Below, piece by piece: positions 1 through 5,251 of a stretch of DNA of 5,251 nucleotides. The DNA comes from Eubacteriales Family XIII. Incertae Sedis bacterium. Lineage in GTDB: Bacteria; Bacillota; Clostridia; Peptostreptococcales; Anaerovoracaceae. Position 1 is the first letter of the stretch. Each line of letters begins with the position of its first letter. Location: positions 1 through 5,251 of the forward strand of contig JAISZM010000051.1 of NCBI GenBank assembly GCA_031269205.1, given 5' to 3'. The position numbers and the translations under genes are program-made. Under the pieces are notes generated by a model. It ran no database searches and was not told the DNA's origin. It was given only the letters and a program-made list of their open reading frames with translations.

Positions 1-96
1 TTCATGGGCGATGATGTCGGGGGACGCGTACGCGCTGTGCGACGGGATCTCTCCGTGGTCGGCCAGACAGGTTCGCATGAGTAGTTGGTTTGTCAT
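1..96 (-). CDS. N-terminal fragment of an unrecognised protein, truncated by the window edge
   Basis: Thirty-two codons are visible, beginning MTNQLLMRTCLADHG and containing SPDIIAHE, with no stop before the left edge. The start is well supported: AGGAG (plus-strand 105-109) lies 8 nt upstream of the ATG at 94-96. There is no signal peptide, since the first residues are polar and mixed. The gene lies directly downstream of the large LamG/transglutaminase-like protein on the same strand. I see no convincing terminator hairpin between them, so co-transcription is likely. From memory, an SPDI-type motif near an N-terminus occurs in proteins that continue into Ig-like beta-sandwich repeats, but too little is visible to assign a family. 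Function unknown. It could be a structural or binding partner of the upstream protein. Confidence 0.8.
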   Translation of the reverse strand, partial: MTNQLLMRTCLADHGEIPSHSAYASPDIIAHE

Positions 97-215
97 TTTG
101 TTTTCTCCTTCTGTTCACCTCTGTTATTGAGGGTTCTGATCGTTTCTTCTTTTGGGGTGTCTTGTTTCCTTCTATTTATATATAGAGCGTTTTGTGATAA
201 TTGAGCGATTACCAT
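93..215 (-). CDS. Possible 40-residue basic small protein overlapping both neighbours
   Basis: An open frame of 40 codons plus TGA begins at ATG 213-215, inside the last codons of the upstream gene (the sequence reads ATGGTAA, so the start precedes the upstream stop). It ends in an ATGA overlap with the start of the next gene. AGAGG (plus-strand 226-230) is a plausible ribosome site 10 nt upstream. The product would start MVIAQLSQNALYINRRKQ and end with a Lys/Glu-rich tail, so it would be hydrophilic and basic. Double overlap is the geometry of translational coupling, which argues for it. Against it, the composition is A-rich like a spacer, it uses codons such as ATA, CTA and AGA that are uncommon in the neighbours, and such a short open frame can arise by chance. 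I do not recognise any family. Confidence 0.3.
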   Translation of the reverse strand: MVIAQLSQNALYINRRKQDTPKEETIRTLNNRGEQKEKTK

Positions 216-3200
216 TTTGTTTTGTCCTCTTTCCGCAGGGCGGCTTCCAGCCGGGGGAGTAGGTTTGCGTCTTCGGGGCGGGTGCAGACGATGACATAGG
301 ATAGGTCGTCTTTTGTGAATGTGCTGAAGCGGTCGGTTCGGATCAGGTCGGTGTTTCCCGGGTCTTGGATGTTCTTTTGCAAAACTCTTTCGGCCGCTTG
401 CGACGACGGGTGTCTGGCTATGGCGACTTCGAATACCGCCTCGGGATCATCGGTCAGAAGATATGTCTCGGTGAACGCGTAGATGATGTCGGGGTCGTGG
501 CTGGTTCCGCCTACGCTGCGGGCGACTAGCGTGAACGGGGTCTGCGCTTTGCGGGAAGGTCGTGCCGGTACTTGCTCGATACGATCATCGTATACGCGCG
601 TATTTTCCTGGGTTCTTTTGAGCTCGGGTTCTATCCGGATGTCAGGCAGGAAGCGCATGAGATAACTGTCTTTTTCCTCATAAGGCTTGGTGGAATATTT
701 CGGGTCTGTGGCGGTGATGTACTGCATGGGATGGTGTCCGGGCAACAACGGCGCTCGGGCGTCCGGAGCGGTGGTCGTGTCCCATGGGTTGGATGTGCCG
801 TCCACTTTCAGGCAGGCGTCATAGACGGGCAAGAAGGTCTGTTCGAGGACGCCTCTTTGGAACGCTATGTCATGATAGCGGAAACTGCCGGGCAGCTCCC
901 ATGGCTCCGGGTTCTCTTTGGATATGGGTTTGATGTTTGTGTACGGTACGCCGTCGCTTCTTCCAGGCCTGTTTATTCTCGTCACCGTCAAGTTGCATCC
1001 CAGCAGATTGGAGAACAGGGTCACCGCGCGCGCGCACGTAGTGCAGTTTACAAACTCCGGACCAGATGATTCAGGGAGGCCTTCCATGATCGCCTGAACG
1101 AATTTTCCTAAAGAGAGCCCATCCGCGCGGTGATAGCGGTTGGTGGACCAATATGTCAATTTCAGTTGCTTCAAGCCCAGTTTGTCCTCGTGCAGAGTTC
1201 GGGTGATGGCGCCTGCCGCGTCTTCGGGCGTCCTTTGCGTCCGCGCCCAAGCGCAGGCGATATCCATCGCGTCCGACCACGGTGTTGTCAATGTTTCCCA
1301 TGGCTCTGTGGGCGGCCCTAAGATGGCATAGATGATAAGATCGCTGACGGCCAAGGGCGTCCACGCGCCGCCTTCTGTCTGGTACTGCCAGTGGTACGTC
1401 ACGTTGAATTTTCCCACGCCGGGCCATTGGCTGTGGTTCAGCGCAACGTTGACGGGGGTGTCGAGCGGAACTAACTGTTCGTCGATGTCGCCCAGGATGC
1501 CGTTGGTCGTCGCTTTGATCCGTATATAGGTAAGGCCTACAGCGGGACTGAGCGGGCCGACGACTTTGATATCGATCTTCGCGCTGTGGTTTTTCAACTG
1601 CTCTTCCGTGTACGCCACGGGCAAGGTATGAGTGGAGAGGAATCCGCCTTTCACATATCCCGGAATGTTATGGCGTATGGTCGTCCATTCAGGGGTGTCA
1701 AGTTCATGCTGGTAATTTTTTCGCATCTTTAATGACGACGAGCCTTTCAGCAATGTGCAGAAGCGTATTTCAGAGAGGACGTATTTCTTTGGCGGATCGC
1801 AGTCCGCGGGCTTTTTGCGATATTCATTTACAAATTCATAGACGGTAGCGCCCAAGATGACGAGCAGGCCTACCCATTTGCTTCCGGTGAGCCATTGAAA
1901 GATGTTGGCGATGATGGACAGGAGCGCCCAGAAGCCTAGTCCTTCCAACATGGCAAAGACCAATTCTCTCAGGGCGCCCGCGCGATAGATGCTCTCAAAT
2001 ATGGAGAACAATTTATCCGCGGTGATGAGCGCTCCGGCCGCGAGACCTATCTGCACGGCGGGGAGTGTAAGCACTTTGTTCACGATGATGCTGGTCGCTT
2101 TTTCCGTCAGGGTGAGTTTGACGCCTATCGCGATCGATATGATGCCGGCGAGTACGATGAACACGAGCCGGATCCACCACATGGTGCAGTTCGATAGTTC
2201 TGTTTGTCCCCGGTAGGCTACGTACGATTCTTTTTCGAGGTGGACGATGAGTACGTCGTCGCCGTCTACGGTATGACGGGTCAGGTGAAATAACGGTATC
2301 TGCATGTGTTCCGCCTGCGATACTATTACACTATACTGCTCTTTCGTTATATCCGTGTGACCTGCCAGGCGCAGTTCATCATAGAGCGCGGAGATGTCCG
2401 GGCGCTCGCCGGCGGCGGCTTTGAGGGCGTCAAAATCCACCTCGTCGCGGAACTGAGCGAGCAGTTCGGGGGCGATGCTGTATTCCGTCCTGCTGCTTTC
2501 GGGCTCTTTGGCCGGGGAGGTGAGGGCGTCGGTCTTTTCGCGGAGTGCGGCCATGTCTATCAGTGAAACCGGCGCGCCGTCTTTCATGTTGCGGGCGGGC
2601 GGCTCGCTGAAGTCATAATAGGCTACCAGGTCCGGAAGCTCGGTGTCTTCCGTCTCGGTCATGTATCTGAGGATGTCTTCATCAGGTATGGCGGTCGCCC
2701 ATATGGTGAGGTAGGACATATATCCCTGCATACACCACGCACCGGTCAGGCGGTCGGAGGCTCTGCAGGCGCCGATCAGGAAGTCGCCTTTCTCCCGGCA
2801 CAGGGGTATGGGGTCGCAGGCTTTCTCGTCGTCCAGCGCTCCGTCGACAAAGAGGGAGTGGGTCAGTCCGTCAAAACGAACGGCGATGTTCACCCATTCG
2901 TTCGGCTTTACGACAGATCGCGAGTACAGGATGTTTTCCGGCTCGGAGTTCGAGCCGCGCACGGAACAGATCGTGAATCCTGAGCTTGCGGGATCGTATT
3001 CGAGATAGAGGGCGACGCCGCTGTATTCTTCGAGCGGGCCGTTGCAGTAGATGGTCTGGTACTGTTGCGTGGAGTCGACGAGTATGGTGGTCTGCACGGT
3101 GTAACTGTCCAGTTGCCAGCCGCCGGGGTTGATCCGATCCTGCGCGGGCGCGGCGTAGGCGGAGCCTGAAAGCGCGAGCGCGGGATATGAGATGGTCATT

Positions 3201-3775
3201 TCCGCGTCTTCGTGCATGGTCACCGCGCGGGAAGGTGTCTTTTTGTCCAGCGGCGGATTTTGCGTGAAGTCGATGTCCGCCACGCAGGAGACGACGGGCT
3301 CGCTGTACATGACCTTTTGTATATCCGAAAGGCTGAGCGCGGTCTTGTATAGGCGCAGAGAGCGCATCATGCCCGAGGTGTTTTCTGTTACGACGAAATC
3401 ATCTTGGATGTCGCTCTGCGAGCAGCGTATGGCGGTCATGCCGCCATGGATGCCGTTGACGAAAAAATCGACGCGGCTGCCGTCATAGCTTATCGCTACG
3501 TGGTTCCACTCCGCGCGCGTTATGGTGGATATCGTGGTGGATTGCACTATGGAATAAGCGCCCAGCCTGAAGTTCAGCAGTCCGTCCCGGGTAAAGAAGT
3601 TCATCACGCCATTTTTTTTGATGATGGAGAATGGCTCGTAGAGCCGGTCGGGCCGTATCCACGCTTCCAGGGTGAACGGGGATCTCCCGTCAAAGGCCAC
3701 GGTGTCCGCGCTTGAAAAACTGACGCGGCCTTGCTCTTTGACCCGCAGCGCTAGGTATGAGTCTCTGTTTATCAT
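209..3775 (-). CDS. Large LamG / hydrophobic-helix / transglutaminase-like multidomain protein (1188 aa)
   Basis: Complete gene. AGGGGG at 3785-3790 lies 9 nt before the ATG, and no other in-frame start is better placed. Residues 1-173 and about 195-392 look like two LamG-type concanavalin-like jelly rolls, each with the 'FTLEAWI'- or 'EWVNIAVRFDG'-style strands and a 'FFVNG'/'LFVDG' turn. Such modules usually bind glycans or proteins. Residues 431-520 form a charged helical linker. Residues 531-650 carry four hydrophobic stretches (about 533-555, 570-587, 603-630, 633-650). Residues 665-825 are beta-rich. Residues 830-1000 resemble a transglutaminase-like (papain-fold) domain: a Cys in 'VNCTTCARAV' (C911, alternatively C914), His968 in 'YHDIAF', and Asp986 or Asp992 in 'YDACLKVDG'. 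Residues 1075-1188 are a small alpha/beta tail of unknown type. There is no signal peptide, and 17 cysteines are spread along the chain. Domain calls are by eye. LamG is fairly secure, the enzyme fold is likely, and the substrate is unknown. Confidence 0.9.
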   Translation of the reverse strand: MINRDSYLALRVKEQGRVSFSSADTVAFDGRSPFTLEAWIRPDRLYEPFSIIKKNGVMNFFTRDGLLNFRLGAYSIVQSTTISTITRAEWNHVAISYDGSRVDFFVNGIHGGMTAIRCSQSDIQDDFVVTENTSGMMRSLRLYKTALSLSDIQKVMYSEPVVSCVADIDFTQNPPLDKKTPSRAVTMHEDAEMTISYPALALSGSAYAAPAQDRINPGGWQLDSYTVQTTILVDSTQQYQTIYCNGPLEEYSGVALYLEYDPASSGFTICSVRGSNSEPENILYSRSVVKPNEWVNIAVRFDGLTHSLFVDGALDDEKACDPIPLCREKGDFLIGACRASDRLTGAWCMQGYMSYLTIWATAIPDEDILRYMTETEDTELPDLVAYYDFSEPPARNMKDGAPVSLIDMAALREKTDALTSPAKEPESSRTEYSIAPELLAQFRDEVDFDALKAAAGERPDISALYDELRLAGHTDITKEQYSVIVSQAEHMQIPLFHLTRHTVDGDDVLIVHLEKESYVAYRGQTELSNCTMWWIRLVFIVLAGIISIAIGVKLTLTEKATSIIVNKVLTLPAVQIGLAAGALITADKLFSIFESIYRAGALRELVFAMLEGLGFWALLSIIANIFQWLTGSKWVGLLVILGATVYEFVNEYRKKPADCDPPKKYVLSEIRFCTLLKGSSSLKMRKNYQHELDTPEWTTIRHNIPGYVKGGFLSTHTLPVAYTEEQLKNHSAKIDIKVVGPLSPAVGLTYIRIKATTNGILGDIDEQLVPLDTPVNVALNHSQWPGVGKFNVTYHWQYQTEGGAWTPLAVSDLIIYAILGPPTEPWETLTTPWSDAMDIACAWARTQRTPEDAAGAITRTLHEDKLGLKQLKLTYWSTNRYHRADGLSLGKFVQAIMEGLPESSGPEFVNCTTCARAVTLFSNLLGCNLTVTRINRPGRSDGVPYTNIKPISKENPEPWELPGSFRYHDIAFQRGVLEQTFLPVYDACLKVDGTSNPWDTTTAPDARAPLLPGHHPMQYITATDPKYSTKPYEEKDSYLMRFLPDIRIEPELKRTQENTRVYDDRIEQVPARPSRKAQTPFTLVARSVGGTSHDPDIIYAFTETYLLTDDPEAVFEVAIARHPSSQAAERVLQKNIQDPGNTDLIRTDRFSTFTKDDLSYVIVCTRPEDANLLPRLEAALRKEDKTKW

Positions 3776-3816
3776 TTTTATTTGCCCCCTTTTTATGTGC
3801 CCCTTCCGCTGAGTTT

Positions 3817-3822
3817 ATTATA
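3817..3822 (-). promoter_or_regulatory. Candidate -10 element of the minus-strand operon
   Basis: A perfect TATAAT on the minus strand lies 41 nt upstream of the ATG of the large multidomain gene and about 26 nt upstream of its Shine-Dalgarno. At 17 bp spacing the -35 position reads GCGGCG, which does not resemble TTGACA. If this is the promoter, it is either weak, activator-dependent, or read by an alternative sigma factor. Confidence 0.4.
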
Positions 3823-3928
3823 CTACTCTTTTTGTGGCTCGCCGCGGTGCGACGCGATGGGCGCGGTGATTTTTTTATTCGCTCGTTCCGCGACATATAT
3901 CGGTCGATGCCCGGGTGGCGACAGTTGA

Positions 3929-3934
3929 TATAAT
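3929..3934 (+). promoter_or_regulatory. int: Candidate -10 element of the integrase gene
   Basis: A perfect TATAAT lies 70 nt upstream of the preferred integrase start. No good -35 is present: the best partial match, TCGATG at 3904-3909, has a long 19-bp spacer. Predicted transcription would begin near 3941, exactly where the inverted repeat starts, so a repressor bound there could block initiation. Confidence 0.4.
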
Positions 3935-3940
3935 CCAAGA

Positions 3941-3962
3941 AACAACCGTACGTTTGGTTGTT
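3941..3962. repeat. Inverted repeat AACAACC-N8-GGTTGTT, candidate operator
   Basis: Two perfect 7-nt arms (3941-3947 and 3956-3962) are separated by 8 nt whose left part includes the palindrome CGTACG (3947-3952, overlapping the left arm by one base). It starts 7 nt after the plus-strand TATAAT, a usual place for a repressor operator. It could also form a weak hairpin in the 5' leader of the integrase mRNA. The arms are AT-leaning and no T-run follows, so a terminator is unlikely. The bound protein, if any, is not encoded in the visible sequence. Confidence 0.5.
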
Positions 3963-4004
3963 CTATTGGCATCTATGCACGGGCTTTGAAGGATGGTGGT
4001 TTGT

Positions 4005-5171
4005 ATGAAATCTTCCCAAACGAAAGAAAACTCTAACACAAAGGCGCCAAAACGCACCGACACGAATTATACGACGGGCGGTCATCGTTATTGGCGTGGA
4101 TGGGTACCGCTGACCTCCGGTCGGAAGATGGTCTACGGTAAGGATTACGGCGAATGGGTACGCAAGCGCGACGAGATCATCCGACAGGACGCGCTCGGAA
4201 TCGTTACCACGGCTTCTCTCTTCGGCGACGCGTTTCATCAATGGTTCACGAATATCGTCGCGAACAGGGAGATCAAGGATTCGACACTCTGCGAGTATGA
4301 ACGGCTTTGGCTCCACAATATCAAACCTGACCTCATTACGGGATGCAAGCTCTTCGATATCAAGACGATCGATGTGCAGCAGTTCATCAGCAGGCGCAAG
4401 GCGATCGGCGCCAGCGATTCGAAGATAAAACAGGTGATGAAACTCATGGGGTCATTTTTCAGGTACGCGCATAGCGAGGGGTATATCCACCGCAATCCTA
4501 TGGCGAACCTGCCGCGCGTCAAGCCCACTAAGGCGTCCAAAATCATCGTGTTCTCCGACGATGAGATCGCGCGACTTCTCAGCGCCGCGGAGGGAAACCG
4601 TCTGCGTTTTCTGTTTTATATCGCGCTCGGGACGGGCGCGCGCGACGGGGAGTTGTCGGCTCTCGACCACGGGGACATCGAGGGGGGCATTCTGCATATC
4701 ACGAAGACGGCGACGACGAAGCGTGTCGAAGAGGGCAAGGGCGTCTACGCGATAGGCGATCCGAAGTCGGAGTCTGGATTTCGCGATATTCCTTTGAGCG
4801 ATACTGTCTTGCGCGAATATGAGATACATCTGGTGAGGCAGAGGGATGAATATACGCGCATGGGGCGCGGAAACCTGTTGCCCGGCAGCGCGATTTTCGA
4901 AAACGGGCGGCGGAGCCGTATGCGCACTTCAGATTTCAGGCGGGCGTTGATCTCTTTGTGCGCGGCAGCGGATGTGACGTACCGGAAGTTTCATACTTTG
5001 CGGCATACTTTTATCACGAAGCTCTTGCAGAGCGGTGAGCCGCTCGTCGTGGTCAAGGATCTCGCCGGACATTCCAAGATCGAACAGACGATGGCTTATG
5101 TCCATGTAGAGGACGATAACAAGGTTCGCGCGGCCGCGTCGATTGAGAATATATTCAAGATAAGTATGTGA
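4005..5171 (+). CDS. int: Tyrosine recombinase (phage/ICE-type integrase), 388 aa
   Basis: A site-specific recombinase that integrates and excises a mobile element by forming a 3'-phosphotyrosyl DNA intermediate. All catalytic residues are visible (388-aa numbering): Arg213 in 'GTGARDGE', Lys254 in the 'PKSESGFRDIPL' beta-hairpin, His330 and Arg333 in 'HTLRHTF', His356 in 'LAGHSK', and the nucleophile Tyr365 in 'TMAYVHV'. Residues 1-65 are a basic N-terminal region with an aromatic, beta-like stretch ('HRYWRGWVPL'), probably the arm-site-binding domain. Residues 70-172 are the helical core-binding (SAM-like) domain. Length is normal for the family and nothing looks broken. I chose ATG 4005, with AAGGA 11 nt upstream and GGTGG closer. 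The in-frame ATG at 3993 abuts its purine tract with no spacing and would add only four residues. It is transcribed away from the minus-strand operon, and a candidate operator lies upstream. Confidence 0.95.
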   Translation: MKSSQTKENSNTKAPKRTDTNYTTGGHRYWRGWVPLTSGRKMVYGKDYGEWVRKRDEIIRQDALGIVTTASLFGDAFHQWFTNIVANREIKDSTLCEYERLWLHNIKPDLITGCKLFDIKTIDVQQFISRRKAIGASDSKIKQVMKLMGSFFRYAHSEGYIHRNPMANLPRVKPTKASKIIVFSDDEIARLLSAAEGNRLRFLFYIALGTGARDGELSALDHGDIEGGILHITKTATTKRVEEGKGVYAIGDPKSESGFRDIPLSDTVLREYEIHLVRQRDEYTRMGRGNLLPGSAIFENGRRSRMRTSDFRRALISLCAAADVTYRKFHTLRHTFITKLLQSGEPLVVVKDLAGHSKIEQTMAYVHVEDDNKVRAAASIENIFKISM

Positions 5172-5185
5172 CAACTGTGTGACAA
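5167..5185 (+). repeat. Direct repeat TGTGACAA x2 across the integrase stop codon
   Basis: TGTGACAA occurs at 5167-5174 and again at 5178-5185, an 11-bp period, or about one helical turn. The TGA stop (5169-5171) lies inside the first copy. Short direct repeats one turn apart beside an integrase gene are typical of arm-type binding sites or of an attachment-site region, so this may mark the element end. No second att copy is visible within the window. Confidence 0.45.
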
Positions 5186-5251
5186 TGGGGGTGAGGTGTT
5201 GGAGGGTTGCGGGGGTTTTTTTGTGGGGGTGGTGAGTTGGTTGGTTGGTGG
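5186..5251 (+). other. Nearly C-free G/T-rich tract downstream of the integrase
   Basis: From 5186 to the window edge only one C (5210) is present. G-runs lie at 5187-5191, 5204-5206, 5211-5215 and 5225-5229, a T7 run at 5216-5222, and the end is a GGTT-type repeat. Four G-runs could in principle form a G-quadruplex, although one loop is long (12 nt). Without cytosines no classical terminator hairpin can form. I see no supported gene here. Confidence 0.55.

Larger units (their letters stand above)
3776..4004. other. Divergent intergenic control region
   Basis: This 229-bp spacer separates the two divergently oriented genes and must hold the start signals of both. It contains the Shine-Dalgarno of the minus-strand gene (3785-3790), a TATAAT on each strand (minus 3817-3822, plus 3929-3934), a T-run at 3870-3876, and a 22-bp inverted repeat at 3941-3962. 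It is AT-richer near both genes, with a GC-rich core at about 3838-3868. I see no supported small gene in it. Confidence 0.7.

Noticed and set aside
572..1069. Plus-strand 165-codon open frame opposite the large gene
   Set aside because: It lies wholly antisense to a well-supported CDS, has no clear ribosome site, and its translation shows no domain-like pattern. It is a shadow of the codon bias on the other strand, as are the other antisense frames inside both large genes.
3842..3876. CCGCG...CGCGG inverted repeat followed by T7, resembling a rho-independent terminator
   Set aside because: The stem is only 5 bp with a 15-nt loop, and no plus-strand gene lies upstream that would need termination. 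The overlapping CGCGGTG direct repeat (3843-3849, 3862-3868) is short enough to be chance in GC-rich DNA.
3690..3938. Minus-strand 82-codon frame spanning the start of the large gene and the spacer
   Set aside because: It overlaps the beginning of the large CDS in another frame, covers its promoter and ribosome site, and its Lys/Arg-rich product has no recognisable feature.
3993..4004. Upstream in-frame ATG for the integrase at 3993
   Set aside because: The GAAGG purine tract directly abuts this ATG, leaving no spacing for ribosome binding. The ATG at 4005 has proper spacing, so the four extra residues are probably not translated.
5096..5251. Minus-strand open frame rich in Pro and Thr entering from the right edge
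   Set aside because: It is open because the G/T tract contains almost no stop-forming triplets on the opposite strand. It then overlaps the integrase C-terminus for dozens of bases, and the low-complexity composition gives no support for a real gene.

Overview
The window shows two minus-strand reading frames that look like one operon, divided by a short divergent spacer from a plus-strand site-specific recombinase gene. Coding DNA is moderately GC-rich, the spacers are AT-rich, and starts are preceded by clear purine-rich Shine-Dalgarno sequences. This is a bacterial (or phage/island) arrangement. An integrase ending in TGTGACAA repeats is something I associate with Firmicutes integrative elements, so a Clostridia- or Negativicutes-like host is a weak guess. 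The sequence alone does not fix the taxon.

Layout. Positions 1-96 (minus) hold the first 32 codons of a gene that runs off the left edge. Positions 97-208 are an A-rich spacer (on the coding strand). It contains a previously uncounted 40-codon open frame (93-215, minus) that overlaps the genes on both sides. Positions 209-3775 (minus) encode a 1188-residue multidomain protein with two LamG-type concanavalin-like domains, a helical linker, a block of strongly hydrophobic helices, a beta-rich domain, a transglutaminase-like (papain-fold) domain with plausible Cys/His/Asp catalytic residues, and a small C-terminal alpha/beta domain. Positions 3776-4004 are the divergent control region, with a -10-like TATAAT on each strand and a 7+7 bp inverted repeat just downstream of the plus-strand one. 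Positions 4005-5171 (plus) encode a complete tyrosine recombinase. Its stop codon lies in a direct repeat, and a nearly C-free G/T-rich tract follows to the window edge.

Reading. The recombinase suggests that the minus-strand operon is cargo of an integrated mobile element. The large protein combines likely carbohydrate/protein-binding modules, membrane-active helices and a cysteine-peptidase/transglutaminase-type enzyme, and it has no signal peptide. That order resembles a binding-insertion-effector architecture, but this functional reading is inference. The downstream partial gene and the small overlapping ORF are the best candidates for partners. I see no RNA genes, CRISPR arrays or insertion sequences.
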